64,000 nucleotides of DNA from Chamaecyparis obtusa (lineage: Eukaryota; Streptophyta; Pinopsida; Cupressales; Cupressaceae). Within the stretch, counting starts at the first letter, position 1. Each line of letters opens with the position of its first letter. The translations under genes and the position numbers were made by a program. This document shows positions 12,526 through 23,084 of this stretch, one piece after another. The notes beneath the pieces are model-generated. The model made no database searches. It was not told the DNA's origin and was given only the letters and a program-made list of their open reading frames with translations. The stretch covers positions 952,001 through 1,016,000 of the forward strand of contig BSBK01006347.1 in the NCBI GenBank assembly GCA_027943335.1, written 5' to 3'.

Positions 12526-14097
12526 GAGCACCCTTCCAAGGGCTCCCACCAACCATTTTGGTTATGCAAAACACTTCTTCTATGAAGCTTGTAAGTAGAA
12601 TAAAAGTTTTTGAACTCACTTGTGTGAGAAGGCCTAGTGGAGGTCTTGGTTTTGGTTGTGTGTTCTTCCTATTGTGCTGAACAGTGACTCAGGGAAGGTT
12701 TTTATCCTGAGGACACTTCTTTTCTAGGAGTTGTTAATGTTTTAGAACAAGGATCAGGAGAGTTTTATACTATAGAGTCATGTAACAGACCTTGGTATGG
12801 TCTTAGGTGTTTGAAAGAATAAAAAATTGCACGAGTAAGAAAAGTTGCTTAGCAACTTTTCTCTAATAAGGTCTAAACCTTATCAAAGCGGCTCCAAGCC
12901 CTAAAAAAAATCCAATCCCGAGGTGAAGAATATTAATGCCTTGGAAAACCCTAATTCAAGGGTTGGAAAATGATAATTGTACGACACAGTACGAAAGACT
13001 AATCTGTTGGTGTTTGTGTGAGTAACAGTCACTGTTGAAGGACTGATTACCTATGAATATAATCAAATTGGTGTGAATCCTTGTGTGCATTTCATTTTGA
13101 GTGTTTAGTTCCTCCTTTTGTGTGTTTTAGATTCATTTCTTAGTGTGCTATTGTAGCTTTTTCTTATTGTTTTTGTTTTAGATTGCTCTCTGCCAGTTTG
13201 GAGAGGCATGGAGTAATGGGGTTGTAGCTTTCAAGTCCACCATGGGAATGCCAAGGAACCTTGGATATTGAAGGTACAAACCCTATTGTGTTTGTATATA
13301 AATGTAGGGCCCTTGAAAAGCAATGCAAGCAGCTGTTTGTGGAAGCCCTAGGCGAGCTATGTGCAGTCCAGCTAGGGATGTGCAGCAAAGAACGAACTCT
13401 CCAAGATAGTGAAGGGAGTTCCAAGCCTAATCCCTTTGGGGAAATAAAGAACAGTGTTAGAAGGTGAACTTTTGTGAAGGGGAAGGTTTGGAGTGTTGTG
13501 CAAGGGTGATGTTGAAGACCAAGACAGTGAGGAGCCCATTAAACCCTTAAAACCCTCAAAATAGCAAAAGGTATAGTACGGCCTGCTGAGTGCCCAAGAC
13601 CCCAAAAATCCTTGAGGCTGGGTCACTAGAAGCAAATGTCCTTTAGGATAGGGTTGATGAATCTTTGAGGAAAGGGCTTCAAAATCCCTAGGAAACCGGA
13701 AGGAGGGCTAATTAGGCCTCCTCCTTGTAGTCCTAAATCCCAAAGCAACTACTAAATCAGGTGTTCTCCAAACCTTGCTAATGTTATGGAAAGGTGTCAA
13801 TAGCCCTAAAAAGGTCTTGGAACTCATAGTTTTCACTGTTGGAGCTTGGGAAAGAACTAGAAGCCAAATAGACCCTTATGAGCCAATGTAAGGGATAAGA
13901 GCTAGACTGTAAAGCTTGATATGTTGATGAATGAGCTTGTTTGACTTGGTGGGTAGGTTGGGCAGGTCAGGGGGTCCTTGGAGAGTTAAGGAGACCTATA
14001 GACCATTAGGGTGTTGGAAGAACACCTGGATCCTAGAGTGGATCAGGGGCATAGACTGAGCTAGTCTATCCTAGCCTCCCCATCGGGGAAGCACTCA
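12526..14097 (+). other. Central part of the retroposon, decayed
   Basis: The sequence between the two coding blocks has short coding-like pieces in several frames, for example around 13250-13560, but is full of stops. It may once have joined both blocks into one reading frame. Nothing else was recognised in it. Confidence 0.4.
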
Positions 14098-14933
14098 AGA
14101 AGATAATGTTGAAGAGGACTCTGGTAAAGAGGAGGAAGCTCAGGAAAAAGAGGACCTGGATCCTGAAGAAAATGAGTAGGAGGAGGCCATGAAGGAAAAA
14201 AGAAAACATGGAAGAAGATGATGAGGAGGAAGAAGGGGGTAAAGAAGAAGAAATTGAAGAGGAAGAAATTGAAGATGAAGAATTTGAAGAGGAGGAGGAA
14301 GATGGTCTAGATGACCCAAGACCAAAAGAGAAAGAAGAAGAACTAACTGAAAAAGAGGAAGGGAAAGGCCAGTCGAGCTATGAGGAAGGTAATAGCCAAA
14401 AGGAGGCTACCTTAGGCTTCAAGATGGATGCTACTATTCTGGAGGAGGTTAAGAAGACTGATGGCCACGATATTCATCTAGATAAGTGGATAATGTAGGA
14501 GATGCAAGAAATGAAAAATCACCTTCAGGCCATGGAAGATACAATGAATACCTTGACTACTAAGCTGGAAAATAAGTTTTTGGATAAGGTAAAAAATAAT
14601 AACCCGAATGAGGATACTACTATTGAAATTAAAATGATGGTTGACAACAAGCTTAAAGAACTAATGGAAAAAATTAGTTACAATGGGTACATAATAAATG
14701 AGGTCCTGAAGCACAGCAATGAGGGCCTCAGTGCCTCTATTATGAACTTGAAAAAGTTGTACAACTATCTGGAAAAAAGTTTGCTGGAAAAAACTACCAT
14801 AACGATTAATGATGATACTGGGAACACTGGACCAGGATCAATAACTAGGGGCCACATCCAGAGGAAGGTCCCTAAAATTCCTAAGGAGATGAAAGATTTA
14901 AAAGAAGCCATTCAGAAGATGGAGGACCTGTAG
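14098..14933 (+). pseudogene. Acidic and coiled-coil protein region of the retroposon
   Basis: The frame begins in an acidic stretch (about 14098-14190) and continues after a one-base shift near 14200 as 14208-14498. It then reads through one TAG at 14496-14498, in the same frame, to 14933. The first part is almost pure Glu/Asp/Lys. The second part has heptad-like spacing (LQAMEDTMNTLTTKLENKF and following) expected of a coiled coil. Coiled coils plus charged tails occur in LINE ORF1 proteins, but no RNA-binding motif was found. No further identity is offered. Confidence 0.45.
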
Positions 14934-15192
14934 AAGAAGGCGGAGAAGACTATTAATAATATGTAGTTTGTTCTGGTTGATAGTTGGTAGCTTGTTGGTA
15001 GTTGTGCTAGTAATTGTTTCTTTTTCTTTTTGTTGTCTTGTCTCGGGTTGGTTTGGGTCCTGCTTTTGTCTTCATTGCAGGTGTCTCTTTTTGTAAAAGC
15101 TAAAATGTAAAATCTTTATGTTATATTGTAAATGGTTTCGGGTTCCATTCAAAACCTATTTTTACCTTAATAAAAAAACAAGAATGAATCAT

Positions 15193-15841
15193 AATATAAT
15201 CATGTAAATGTAAATCATTTACTAATTTTCATAAACCAGTTTTATCATCAAACATGTACTCATAATTTCTCATTATCTAATCAAAATAAACAAATCATAT
15301 AATCTGTAATACTTAATGTAGTAATCATGTCTAGTCTCGAGAATAACAAGTAGCATCCTTAGAGTGGGTAACACATCTAACCCTTAAGTGATTATAATCA
15401 AGCAACCTAAGATAATCGTAAACATTGATAATGAGAATCTCACAAAGAAATATATAGGTCTATCAGGTGATCCCCATCACATCAAGGTCCTAAAATATCT
15501 CAGACACATAAGAAGATATACATGGACCTACTAAAACAATATTTATCATCCCCCCCAATTAGAATGTGAAGTTATAGTGGTTTGGAAGAGAGTTGGATTA
15601 AGCAACCACCTCAAGAAGGATCATTCTCTTATAAAAATAACCATATAATTACGTATAACACTCCCCAACTTCCTGTGAGTATATCAAGGACCTGTTAGGG
15701 TTGGAGGGGCATTACAAGATCTGCATCTCGCCTCCCATGAACCATCTTGAAACCCTCTACAATTGCAGGTTCGATTGCGATCTGCCACCCCATAACAAGA
15801 TATCAACTAGGGATTACAAGAAGGAACCTGCTCTCACCTCA
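15193..15841. other. Possible internal remnant of a minus-strand copia element
   Basis: No coding frame is supported. The stretch lies to the left of a minus-strand primer-binding site at 15842 and could be the leader of that element. It is AT-rich and shares the phrase ATATAGGTCTATC with 4618. Confidence 0.3.
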
Positions 15842-15852
15842 CTCTGATACCA
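15842..15852 (-). promoter_or_regulatory. Primer-binding site (Met-tRNA type), minus strand
   Basis: The minus strand reads TGGTATCAGAG, the standard initiator-Met tRNA priming site of plant Ty1/copia elements. Two bases separate it from TGATGTAAGG (plus strand from 15855), which would be the LTR edge, reading ...CCTTACATCA on the minus strand. The LTR would then extend right from 15855; its other end could not be fixed. Confidence 0.5.
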
Positions 15853-15854
15853 CT

Positions 15855-16230
15855 TGATGTAAGGACGGAGGAGAATTGGAGCCAAAGGCACACCCAACCA
15901 CCAACCTGTTTGCATAAATAACACTCAGAAGAAACAACACAATATTGGGAGAGAGAGAGAATGCCAAAAAGTCATATATTAATCATGAAAAACTTCATAC
16001 ATGTCGGACTGTAAGGCCTTCCTGGTTACGATCAATACAATAAAAAATCAAATAAAAATAATCCTCATACATGTGAGGATCTTCCAAACTTTCTTTTCTA
16101 TCCTCTATCATCCACCTTGCTACTTCTACCCCCTTAAGATCTACAACATACTATTCTATTTATACAAGAGGCCACCGAACATGTCAGCTCTAAAGATCCT
16201 TTAGATCCAACATTGGAGAAGGTAACGACC
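15855..16230 (-). mobile_element. Putative LTR remnant of a minus-strand copia element
   Basis: The only support is position: it abuts a Met-tRNA primer site and starts with TG on the plus strand. No partner LTR was found in the window, and the right limit is a guess. Confidence 0.25.
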
Positions 16231-16579
16231 TAGATTTAGGTCCACACACTTCTTAATGATTGATGCAACCATTAACTCCATGACCAAAATAAAATGCACA
16301 AGTCGGCCTCAACAAAGATCCAAAATAAACCACTTGCTAAGAAAGACTACCGAGCAACCAAAACCGACTCGGTGAACAATCGAACCAACTCGGTGAACAA
16401 CCAAACCAAGCAGCAACTAAGCCCCATTAGTGGAAACAATAATACCTCATCGAGAGCCCAAAAGTAGCTACCGAGCACATCTAACAACTCTAACATGTTT
16501 TTGGTGATACAAGATTTCCAAGAACCCAAGATACTCCTGCATCACTTAACTTTCAAAGTTTGCCTTGTCTTTTATTTTG

Positions 16580-17580
16580 GCCTTCCTCATCGCTAGTGTT
16601 TGAATTTTGAAAATCGCACTACCCATGCTGCAATTCCGACCTTCAACACCCTATCTCTCTCTTTTTTGAAAGAGTAGAGGGAACTTAACTTATCCTTCGT
16701 GGGGTTTGACCCATTTTCCTTTATCTTTTTGGACACTTCTTAACCTTGTGTCGAAGTACCATAATTCATATAATCTTTGTATCACTTCTGACATTTCACA
16801 CTCCAACCACCTTATTTCTGAAAGGGGAAATGAACTTAACTGATTTCCTCCTTCGCTTGTCCTCGTGAAATATTTCACTTGCGTTGGAATTTTAGAATCA
16901 CACCTCTCTTGCTACTTTTTTGAGATCTCGCACCCCATCTCTCTCTTTTCCGAAAGAGAGGAAGACTTAACCTTTTTCTCAAAAGTTGAACTTTCCTTTA
17001 AAAGTTTTGGCTTCCTCTCTCTTGTGTCGAAAAATTAGAATTGCACCTCCCATGCTACATTTCTGATAGTTCAGACCTTACCTTCCTCTTTTTTGAAAGG
17101 GAGTTTTGTCTTAACTTCTTCTTCGAAAGTTGTTCTTTCCTTAAAGTTGTTGATTGCATTGGAAAATTAGAAATCACACTACCCTTGCTTCATTTCTGAA
17201 GTTTCACACTCCAAGTGCTACTTTTCTGAAAGTACTTTCTTCAGCCAAAAGAGTTCAAAATATTTTTTAGTACCTTCTTCTAGGATTTCAGAAATGTAAC
17301 TTCCTTGTTTCTTTTCCAAAACCCCACTCCTCTGGGATAGATTTTACGAAAGTTTCCTTGAAGTGGATTTTTTCATTGAAAATCACTTTATTTCATGTTT
17401 CTTGGGCTTTGTCAGAATTCGACGTCGGGCAGTGTGAAACCCGATTGTCTTCTTCCTTCAATTTTTCAGAAATCGCACTCCCCCCTTCTTTTTCCAAAGA
17501 GGGCATCGGCGGTCTTCTCTCCTACGATGAAGCTTTTTGGCTAAGTCCTTGGTTTTCAGGAATTGCACTGGCTCCCTGTG
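16580..17580. repeat. Degenerate tandem repeats, about 130-150 bp
   Basis: A phrase of the type AAATCGCACTxCCCxTGCTxC followed by TTTCTGAAAGTT and CTTTTTTGAAAGxGAG recurs. Landmarks are at about 16611, 16785 (weaker), 16888, 17037 and 17168, with further worn copies near 17290, 17468 and 17560. Spacing between the clear copies is roughly 130-150 bp. The units are very diverged and encode nothing recognisable. Confidence 0.5.
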
Positions 17581-18179
17581 AATCCTGATCAGTGGACTTC
17601 TTAAGCCATTTTCCCGATTTAGTAAAGGTATGGCTCACCTTTCATATTTTGTACTCCTTGGCTATGATTCTCAATCAAAATTCATAGTCAGGGCATGTAA
17701 ATCCCAAAATCCTGCCCTTGGCCTATGAAGGTGTTTTTCAAGCCATGATCAGTTTTCTGAGGACCCGATAGGACATTGTTGGGGAAGCATATACCCATTT
17801 TTCCCGACTTGTGTCTTTGACAACAAATATTATGGAGGGAGTTTTATTCCCTAGATTATTTTTAAGTGTATTAAATAAATTTAAATATTTTATTATGTGG
17901 TTGTGTAATGTTGTAAATTCTAATGTTCAATGTTTTTTAAAAAAATTGTTGGTATATTTTTGGTGTGTTTTTTCCTTGTATATTTTTTGGGCATGACAAT
18001 TTGTTCTTGCATGTTTGATCCTTGAGGTCTTGAACCTTGAATTCCCTGGACTGCATTGCTTGAAACTTGGACGTCTTCAACACACTGGGATTTGAATGCC
18101 TTGAACTAGATTTCTCATGTTGTCCTACTTCTTTAGACTAGATTTCTTTATCCTGGATCTTTCTTGCACTAATGTCATT
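17581..18179. other. Non-coding stretch between two arrays
   Basis: T-rich DNA with no coding frame or repeat that I can support. Confidence 0.35.
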
Positions 18180-20140
18180 CATCCTCTAACTTGTCAAGAT
18201 GCCATATTTCATCAAAATATCTCTTTAGGAACTTTGATTTGACGTCTTTAGTCATTTCTCTTTCATGGGCGCATAAGAAATCTGGAGATGGAATTTCCAC
18301 ACTTAGCCAAATTTGATCCATTCCTTGCAATTTCTTTGGTCTTTCAACATAAAGCCAAATTTTATCCACTTTTCTCAACTCTTTCTATGAGCACAAATTA
18401 GATAGATTGGTGGATTTTGAATACTTTAGAAAATTCCTTGGCATAATGGAATTAAAGCACTCTTGGGCACATATGAAGTTGTGACTTGGATTTTTGAACA
18501 GGAGAAATCCCATGCCATAGTGGATATGGCGCTCTAGGGCGCACTTTGGACCTTGAGGATGGTTTTGAAACTTGTGTAGAATTCTTTGAGCACATAGAAC
18601 TAACGCTCTAGAGCTCTCCTTAGTCATTTTAAGAATTTTTAGTTTTAACATATTTTCCTTGCCCCTCTAGAATTAGCACCCTAGGGTGTATATAGGAACT
18701 TGTGAAGGATTTCAATATTTGAACAAATTTCCTTGGTCATTGTGGATCCATTCTCTTGGGTGCATTCAAGGCTTTGAGGCATATTTTTGGACTTAGACAA
18801 ATTCCTTAGCATGTATCAATTCATGTTCATGGGGGCAATTCAGATCTTGCAGTGGATTTTTAACATTTGGAACATTTCCTTGCCACTCCTAGATTTGCAC
18901 TAATGGACACATATTAGCACTTGTGGAGGATTTTTCAATTTTGAGGGAATTCCTTAAATCTTGAGAAATAGCGCTCATGGGTACTCTTGGGGGTGGGTCG
19001 AGGATTTTTCCATGACTTAGTCATTTTTGCACTCCCCCTTGCTTCTTTGCCACACTTAGCCATTTTTCAACATTTTTCACTAGGAGCGTTCATTAGGATG
19101 TAATCAACTTCTTCCCTCTATACTTGCTGAAATTTCAACATCTTCTTTGCCCTTTCCTCTTTTGGATGTTTTCAAGAATGTTTTCAAACTTAGTGCATTT
19201 TGGATCAATTGCCTCTTTACTCATTCCTCTAGATTTAGAACTGGACACTTTATGTTTTTTTGTCAATCAATGTTCACATGTTGTCAAAATAGACCTACGA
19301 AAAATAGTTTTACTAAAAATAGTAATTTTGTCCAAACATAATATTAGGCCAATTCAGGACATAGTGAAACTAAAAATGAACACTACTAGAAATAGTAAGG
19401 TGTTCCAAACTCATAATCAGGACAATCGAGGACATAGTGAGACTTTCTAAAAATTGAAATTTCCAAAAATAGTAAGTTCATCAAAACACTTAAAATTCCG
19501 CTGGCATGCTCTTTGAAAAATTAATTTCCTTTCCATACTTAGCCAAAAAAAAATATTTTTCATGCCATTTGACTGGTTGAGCGCTTATTTTGGGGGTGAA
19601 GGAGGATTTTTCCCTTTGAAGAAGAATTTCTTGCACATGGAGAATTCCCTTTCCATTGCTCATTTTGAGTGTGAAGGAGAATTTTCCCTTTGAAGAAGAA
19701 TTCCTTGGCCTTAGATAATTAGCGCTCTTGGAGCTTCGAGGAGGAATTTTCCTATACTTAGACATTTTTTTCATTCTTCCATGTTCTTTCACTTTGGGCG
19801 TATTTGAGGAGTCAAGGAATTTACTTATACTTAGCCATTTTTCTAATATTTTCATGCCCTTTCACATTGGGCACATTTGATACATGGAGGAGGAATTTTC
19901 TAATACTCGGTCATTTTTTCATTTTCATGCTCTTTTGAGTGCATTTAAGGAGTCAAGGACTTTTCTTATACATAGGCATTTCTTATCTTTCCTTGTCCTC
20001 TTATACAATGGTGAATCTCCTCCATTGGGCATTGATTTGGGGTGGACAAGGATTTTCTCCAAACTTAGTGAAATTTTAATGTTCTCCACGCCCCTTCCTC
20101 ATTTAGATGCTTTCAAAGATATTTTTAGACAACCATTTTA
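18180..20140. repeat. Long degenerate tandem array, units roughly 70-110 bp
   Basis: A loose consensus recurs throughout: (G/A)CGCTC(T/A)xGGGCxCAxTT, then GGAGGATTTTT, then ACTTxGxCAxATTCCTTGGCAT. Copies of the TTCCTTG/TTCCTTA landmark lie at about 18433, 18650, 18730, 18805, 18884 and 18951, and the same pattern continues through 19580-20000. The array is interrupted by the direct repeat described separately (19133-19545 and 20070-20490). Confidence 0.5.
19133..19545. repeat. Direct repeat, left copy (partner 20070-20490)
   Basis: The two copies share a series of blocks in the same order: TTCAACATCTTC...CCxTTCCTC, GATGTTTTCAA, AGAAxTGGACAC, repeated ACTAAAAATAGTAA words, 'ATTAGGCCAATxxA', GGACATAGT, and AAAAATAGTAAGT. 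Offset is about 940 bp. Each copy also contains its own internal reiteration of CTAAAAATAG. Confidence 0.6.
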
Positions 20141-20490
20141 GATCACCTGCCTCAGTTTCCCGTACTTCCAAATATAGAATTGGACACCCTTTTGTCTCCT
20201 CTTCAACTAGAGCTAATATGTTGCCACAATTCACCTGCCAAAAATAGACTTACTAAAAATAGCAATTTGTTCAAACACAAAATTAGGCCAATCTAAACCA
20301 ACTTACTAAAAATAGACACTTCTAAAAATAATAAGTTGTTCCAAACTTACATTAGGCTTATCTAGGACATAGTCAAACTTACTAAAAATATAAATTTTCA
20401 AAAATAGTAAGTGCACCGGAATGCTCAATATTTCACCGACATTCCCCTTTGAAAGTTTTTTCCATTTTATATTTGACCAAATTTCACTAT
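20070..20490. repeat. Direct repeat, right copy (partner 19133-19545)
   Basis: Right-hand member of the pair, with the same block order and roughly 70 percent identity by eye. Because ~100-bp array units lie between the copies, the larger unit duplicated was probably about 0.94 kb. Confidence 0.6.
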
Positions 20491-20630
20491 TTCACATAAC
20501 TCCCTTTTTAATTAGAGCCAGGTAACACTTAATTCCAAATTTAGGACCAACCACCAAAGTAGTTCAAGGGTCAGGAGACGACATTGACTGCAAAAATACT
20601 TGGCTTATTCAACAAAAAGAGGGGGACCCT

Positions 20631-21601
20631 ATTGCAATGGGCACCGACTACCTAGTCGACAAAATCCCCTACCATCCTTATGTTTTTGGCATACCATATA
20701 CCCATCATGCATTCACCATGCTTCATTTATCATACCCCATTTTTGTAGCTGCAACTATTGTATCCTACAACTGTACATATCTGACAACCACGACAGTCTT
20801 TAGTTAATTTGAAAAAACCAATAAAACCCAAAGCATTTGTTGTAAAAAAAATTATAAAAACATTTTATAAAAGAGTGAGCATTTTAGTTAAATAATTTTA
20901 TAAATGATTTTTTTAGTAATGATTTTTTATTTTTAAAATATAAATGCACAAAAAATAATTTAATAATGATTTTTTATTAATATAAAAAATAATCTTTATT
21001 TAAATGAATTTATTTAAACATTTTAAAATGCTTATATATATATTAAATATTTTAAAACTTTATATTTTAGTAGAAAAATGTTCAATAATTATAATTTTAC
21101 ATTAACATTTATCCGTTTATTTATTTTACTTTTATTGGTGATAAAAATTAGTTGTAATAAAAAAATAAATTCCTTGTAGTCAGATTTTTTAATTAAAAAA
21201 TTATTCTAGCTTTAAATGTTTAAACTATTAAATATTTTTCATAATTTAATTGTTCATTTCAACTTACTTCCTAAATATCACACTGTAATTTAGAAATGTA
21301 CTAATAGGTATTTCAACCAAGTCACAAGCCAAACTAAGTGAGTGCATAAACTTGCTATCACAATGGCTGAGTGGGAGTTTGACCCTAACTAGGGACAACA
21401 CCACTTATATAATATTTACTAGCAATTATAGCTTAGTGTGCAATGGGTATGTCCAAGATGTGTGGAAGGTCAAATAGGAAAAACATGGTTTTATTTTTGC
21501 ATGAATTTGTGCACTACATGAAGTTAAATCATGATAGGAGGAAAAGGATGAAATCTTTTGTGACCAAACTGAAAGAATTTTGATCAAATTATCATTGATG
21601 C

Positions 21602-21634
<33 letters not shown>

Positions 21635-22985
21635 TAAAGATAGAGATAAAATGAGAGATAGAGAGATAGAGAGATACATAGGAAAGAGAGATATATAGAT
21701 GGTGGGATATGGTGATAGAGATATAAGGAGTTTCATGCTCTATTTGAGAGGGAGACATAAATACATATAAACAAAGAGATATAGATTTAGACAAATAGAG
21801 ATGGAGATAGATAGATAGATAGGTAGAGGTAAATATAAGTTAGGAAAGATAGAGGAATGGGATGAGTAACAATAAATATAGATCTATAGAAAGTTTAAAT
21901 ATAATTTAGACTTTATTATATAAGTTAAAAATTTAAAATATTATTAATTTACAATAATTAAAATTTTAATAAGACAAGTAATTATAAATTAAATTAACAT
22001 TACTAACATGATTAATATTTGTATTTAGATTTAAAAAAACTTAAATTTAAAGTAAAAATTAATTTATTTTATAAAATGCATAATAATATTAGTTCTATTA
22101 TTATTTTAAAAATAAACTAACACTAGTATAAAAGAATAATTCTATTTCAATCATATTTAAAAGAAAAAAATTGTAGATTAAAATCATGATTATCTATCAA
22201 CTACCCAAATTAATTTAATATCATTTTTAAAATAACTTTACATTAATATATAATGATAATTCTACATCTACTATATTTAAAACAAAAATTTATAACTCAT
22301 AGTTAAACATTATAATCAAAATAATAGATATTTATTTATCAATTGTTAAAATTATTTTATAATATATTATTCTAATATTAATGATAAAATGCAAGGGCTC
22401 GTTACTTGGGAGTTGGGATAAATTAAAAAAATGAGAAGTGACATGCACGAACATTAAGGAGGGGAGAAATCAGAATCGGTAAAAGTAAAAACAAATATTT
22501 AAATAATTATTCCTTAATTTATAGAATTTTTAAAAAAATATTTAAGAATTTAAACATTTAAAAATTAAAATGCTCACTCTTTTATAAAATATTTTTATAA
22601 AACAATTTTTTACAACAAATGCTTTGGGTTTTATCATTTTTTTTCAAATTAATTGAAGACTGTTGTGGTTATCAAATATGCATATGTATGGTTGCAGCAT
22701 ATGACAGTAGTTGCAACTACAGTAATGTGGTATGATAAAAGAAGCACGATGAATGCAAGATGGGTATGTGGTATGCCAAAAACATAATGATGGTAGGGGA
22801 TTTTGTTGGATGGGTAGTTGATGCCATTGCAATGGGATAATGTGTGAAAAGGTTACGGTAATGAGGTATGATAAATGAAGCATGGTGAATGCAGGATGGG
22901 TATGTGGTATGCCAAAAACATAAGGATGGTAGGGGATTCTGTTGGCTGGGTAGTCGGTGCCATTATAATGGGATAATGTGTGAAA
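20631..22985. mobile_element. Inverted-repeat (foldback/MULE-like) element
   Basis: The segment 20631-20900 is repeated in inverse orientation at about 22555-22836, starting from ATTGCAATGG on both outer edges. Shared inner blocks include AAAATCCCCTACCATC, TTTTTGGCATACCA, CAACAAATGCTTTGGGTTTTAT (in part) and AAAATGCTCACTCTTTTATAAAA. Arms are about 270-280 bp around an AT-rich core of about 1.65 kb with no transposase frame. The right end carries an additional direct copy of its outer ~136 bp (to 22985). Target-site duplications were not identified. Confidence 0.6.
21600..21850. repeat. GATA/GAGA-rich simple repeat inside the inverted-repeat element
   Basis: Interrupted runs of GATA and GAGA occur at 21605-21680 and 21800-21830, in the loop of the inverted-repeat element. 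Confidence 0.8.
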
Positions 22986-23040
22986 AGGTCACGACTTGCC
23001 AATCCAGTAGGTTGAGATGAAAAGTCTTTGGAGGTTGTCT

Positions 23041-23084
23041 CCTTTTTTTTTCTTTTTTTCTTTTTTTCTTTTTTTCTTTTTTTA
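23041..23084. repeat. (CTTTTTTT)n microsatellite
   Basis: Five or six near-perfect repeats of an 8-base C-plus-T-run unit lie just outside the extra copy of the inverted-repeat arm. It could be the pyrimidine complement of an A-rich tail of a minus-strand retroposon, but no body or TSD was found. Confidence 0.8.

Larger units (their letters stand above)
11541..15192 (+). mobile_element. Non-LTR-type retroposon with 15-bp TSDs and no reverse transcriptase
   Basis: The 15-bp direct repeat ACAAGAATGAATCAT occurs perfectly at 11541-11555 and 15178-15192. The body (11556-15177) ends in CCTTAATAAAAAA, an A-rich tail directly abutting the right repeat. The segment before the tail, with GTTTCGGGTTCC and 'TTTTTACC', has the style of plant L1 3' ends. 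Poly(A) tail plus long TSD is the signature of target-primed reverse transcription. Two coding blocks lie inside (11767-12525 and about 14098-14933) but no endonuclease or reverse transcriptase motif is present. It is therefore either a non-autonomous family mobilised by LINE proteins or a processed retrocopy of a host transcript. Confidence 0.75.

Noticed and set aside
11923..12552. Minus-strand frames of 60-113 codons within the retroposon
   Set aside because: They are opposite the coding block at 11746-12525 and have the unbalanced Phe/Leu/Ser composition expected of antisense to Lys/Glu-rich sequence.
21426..21794. 122-codon minus-strand frame rich in Ser, Ile and Tyr
   Set aside because: It arises from the GATA/GAGA-rich simple repeat in the loop of the inverted-repeat element.
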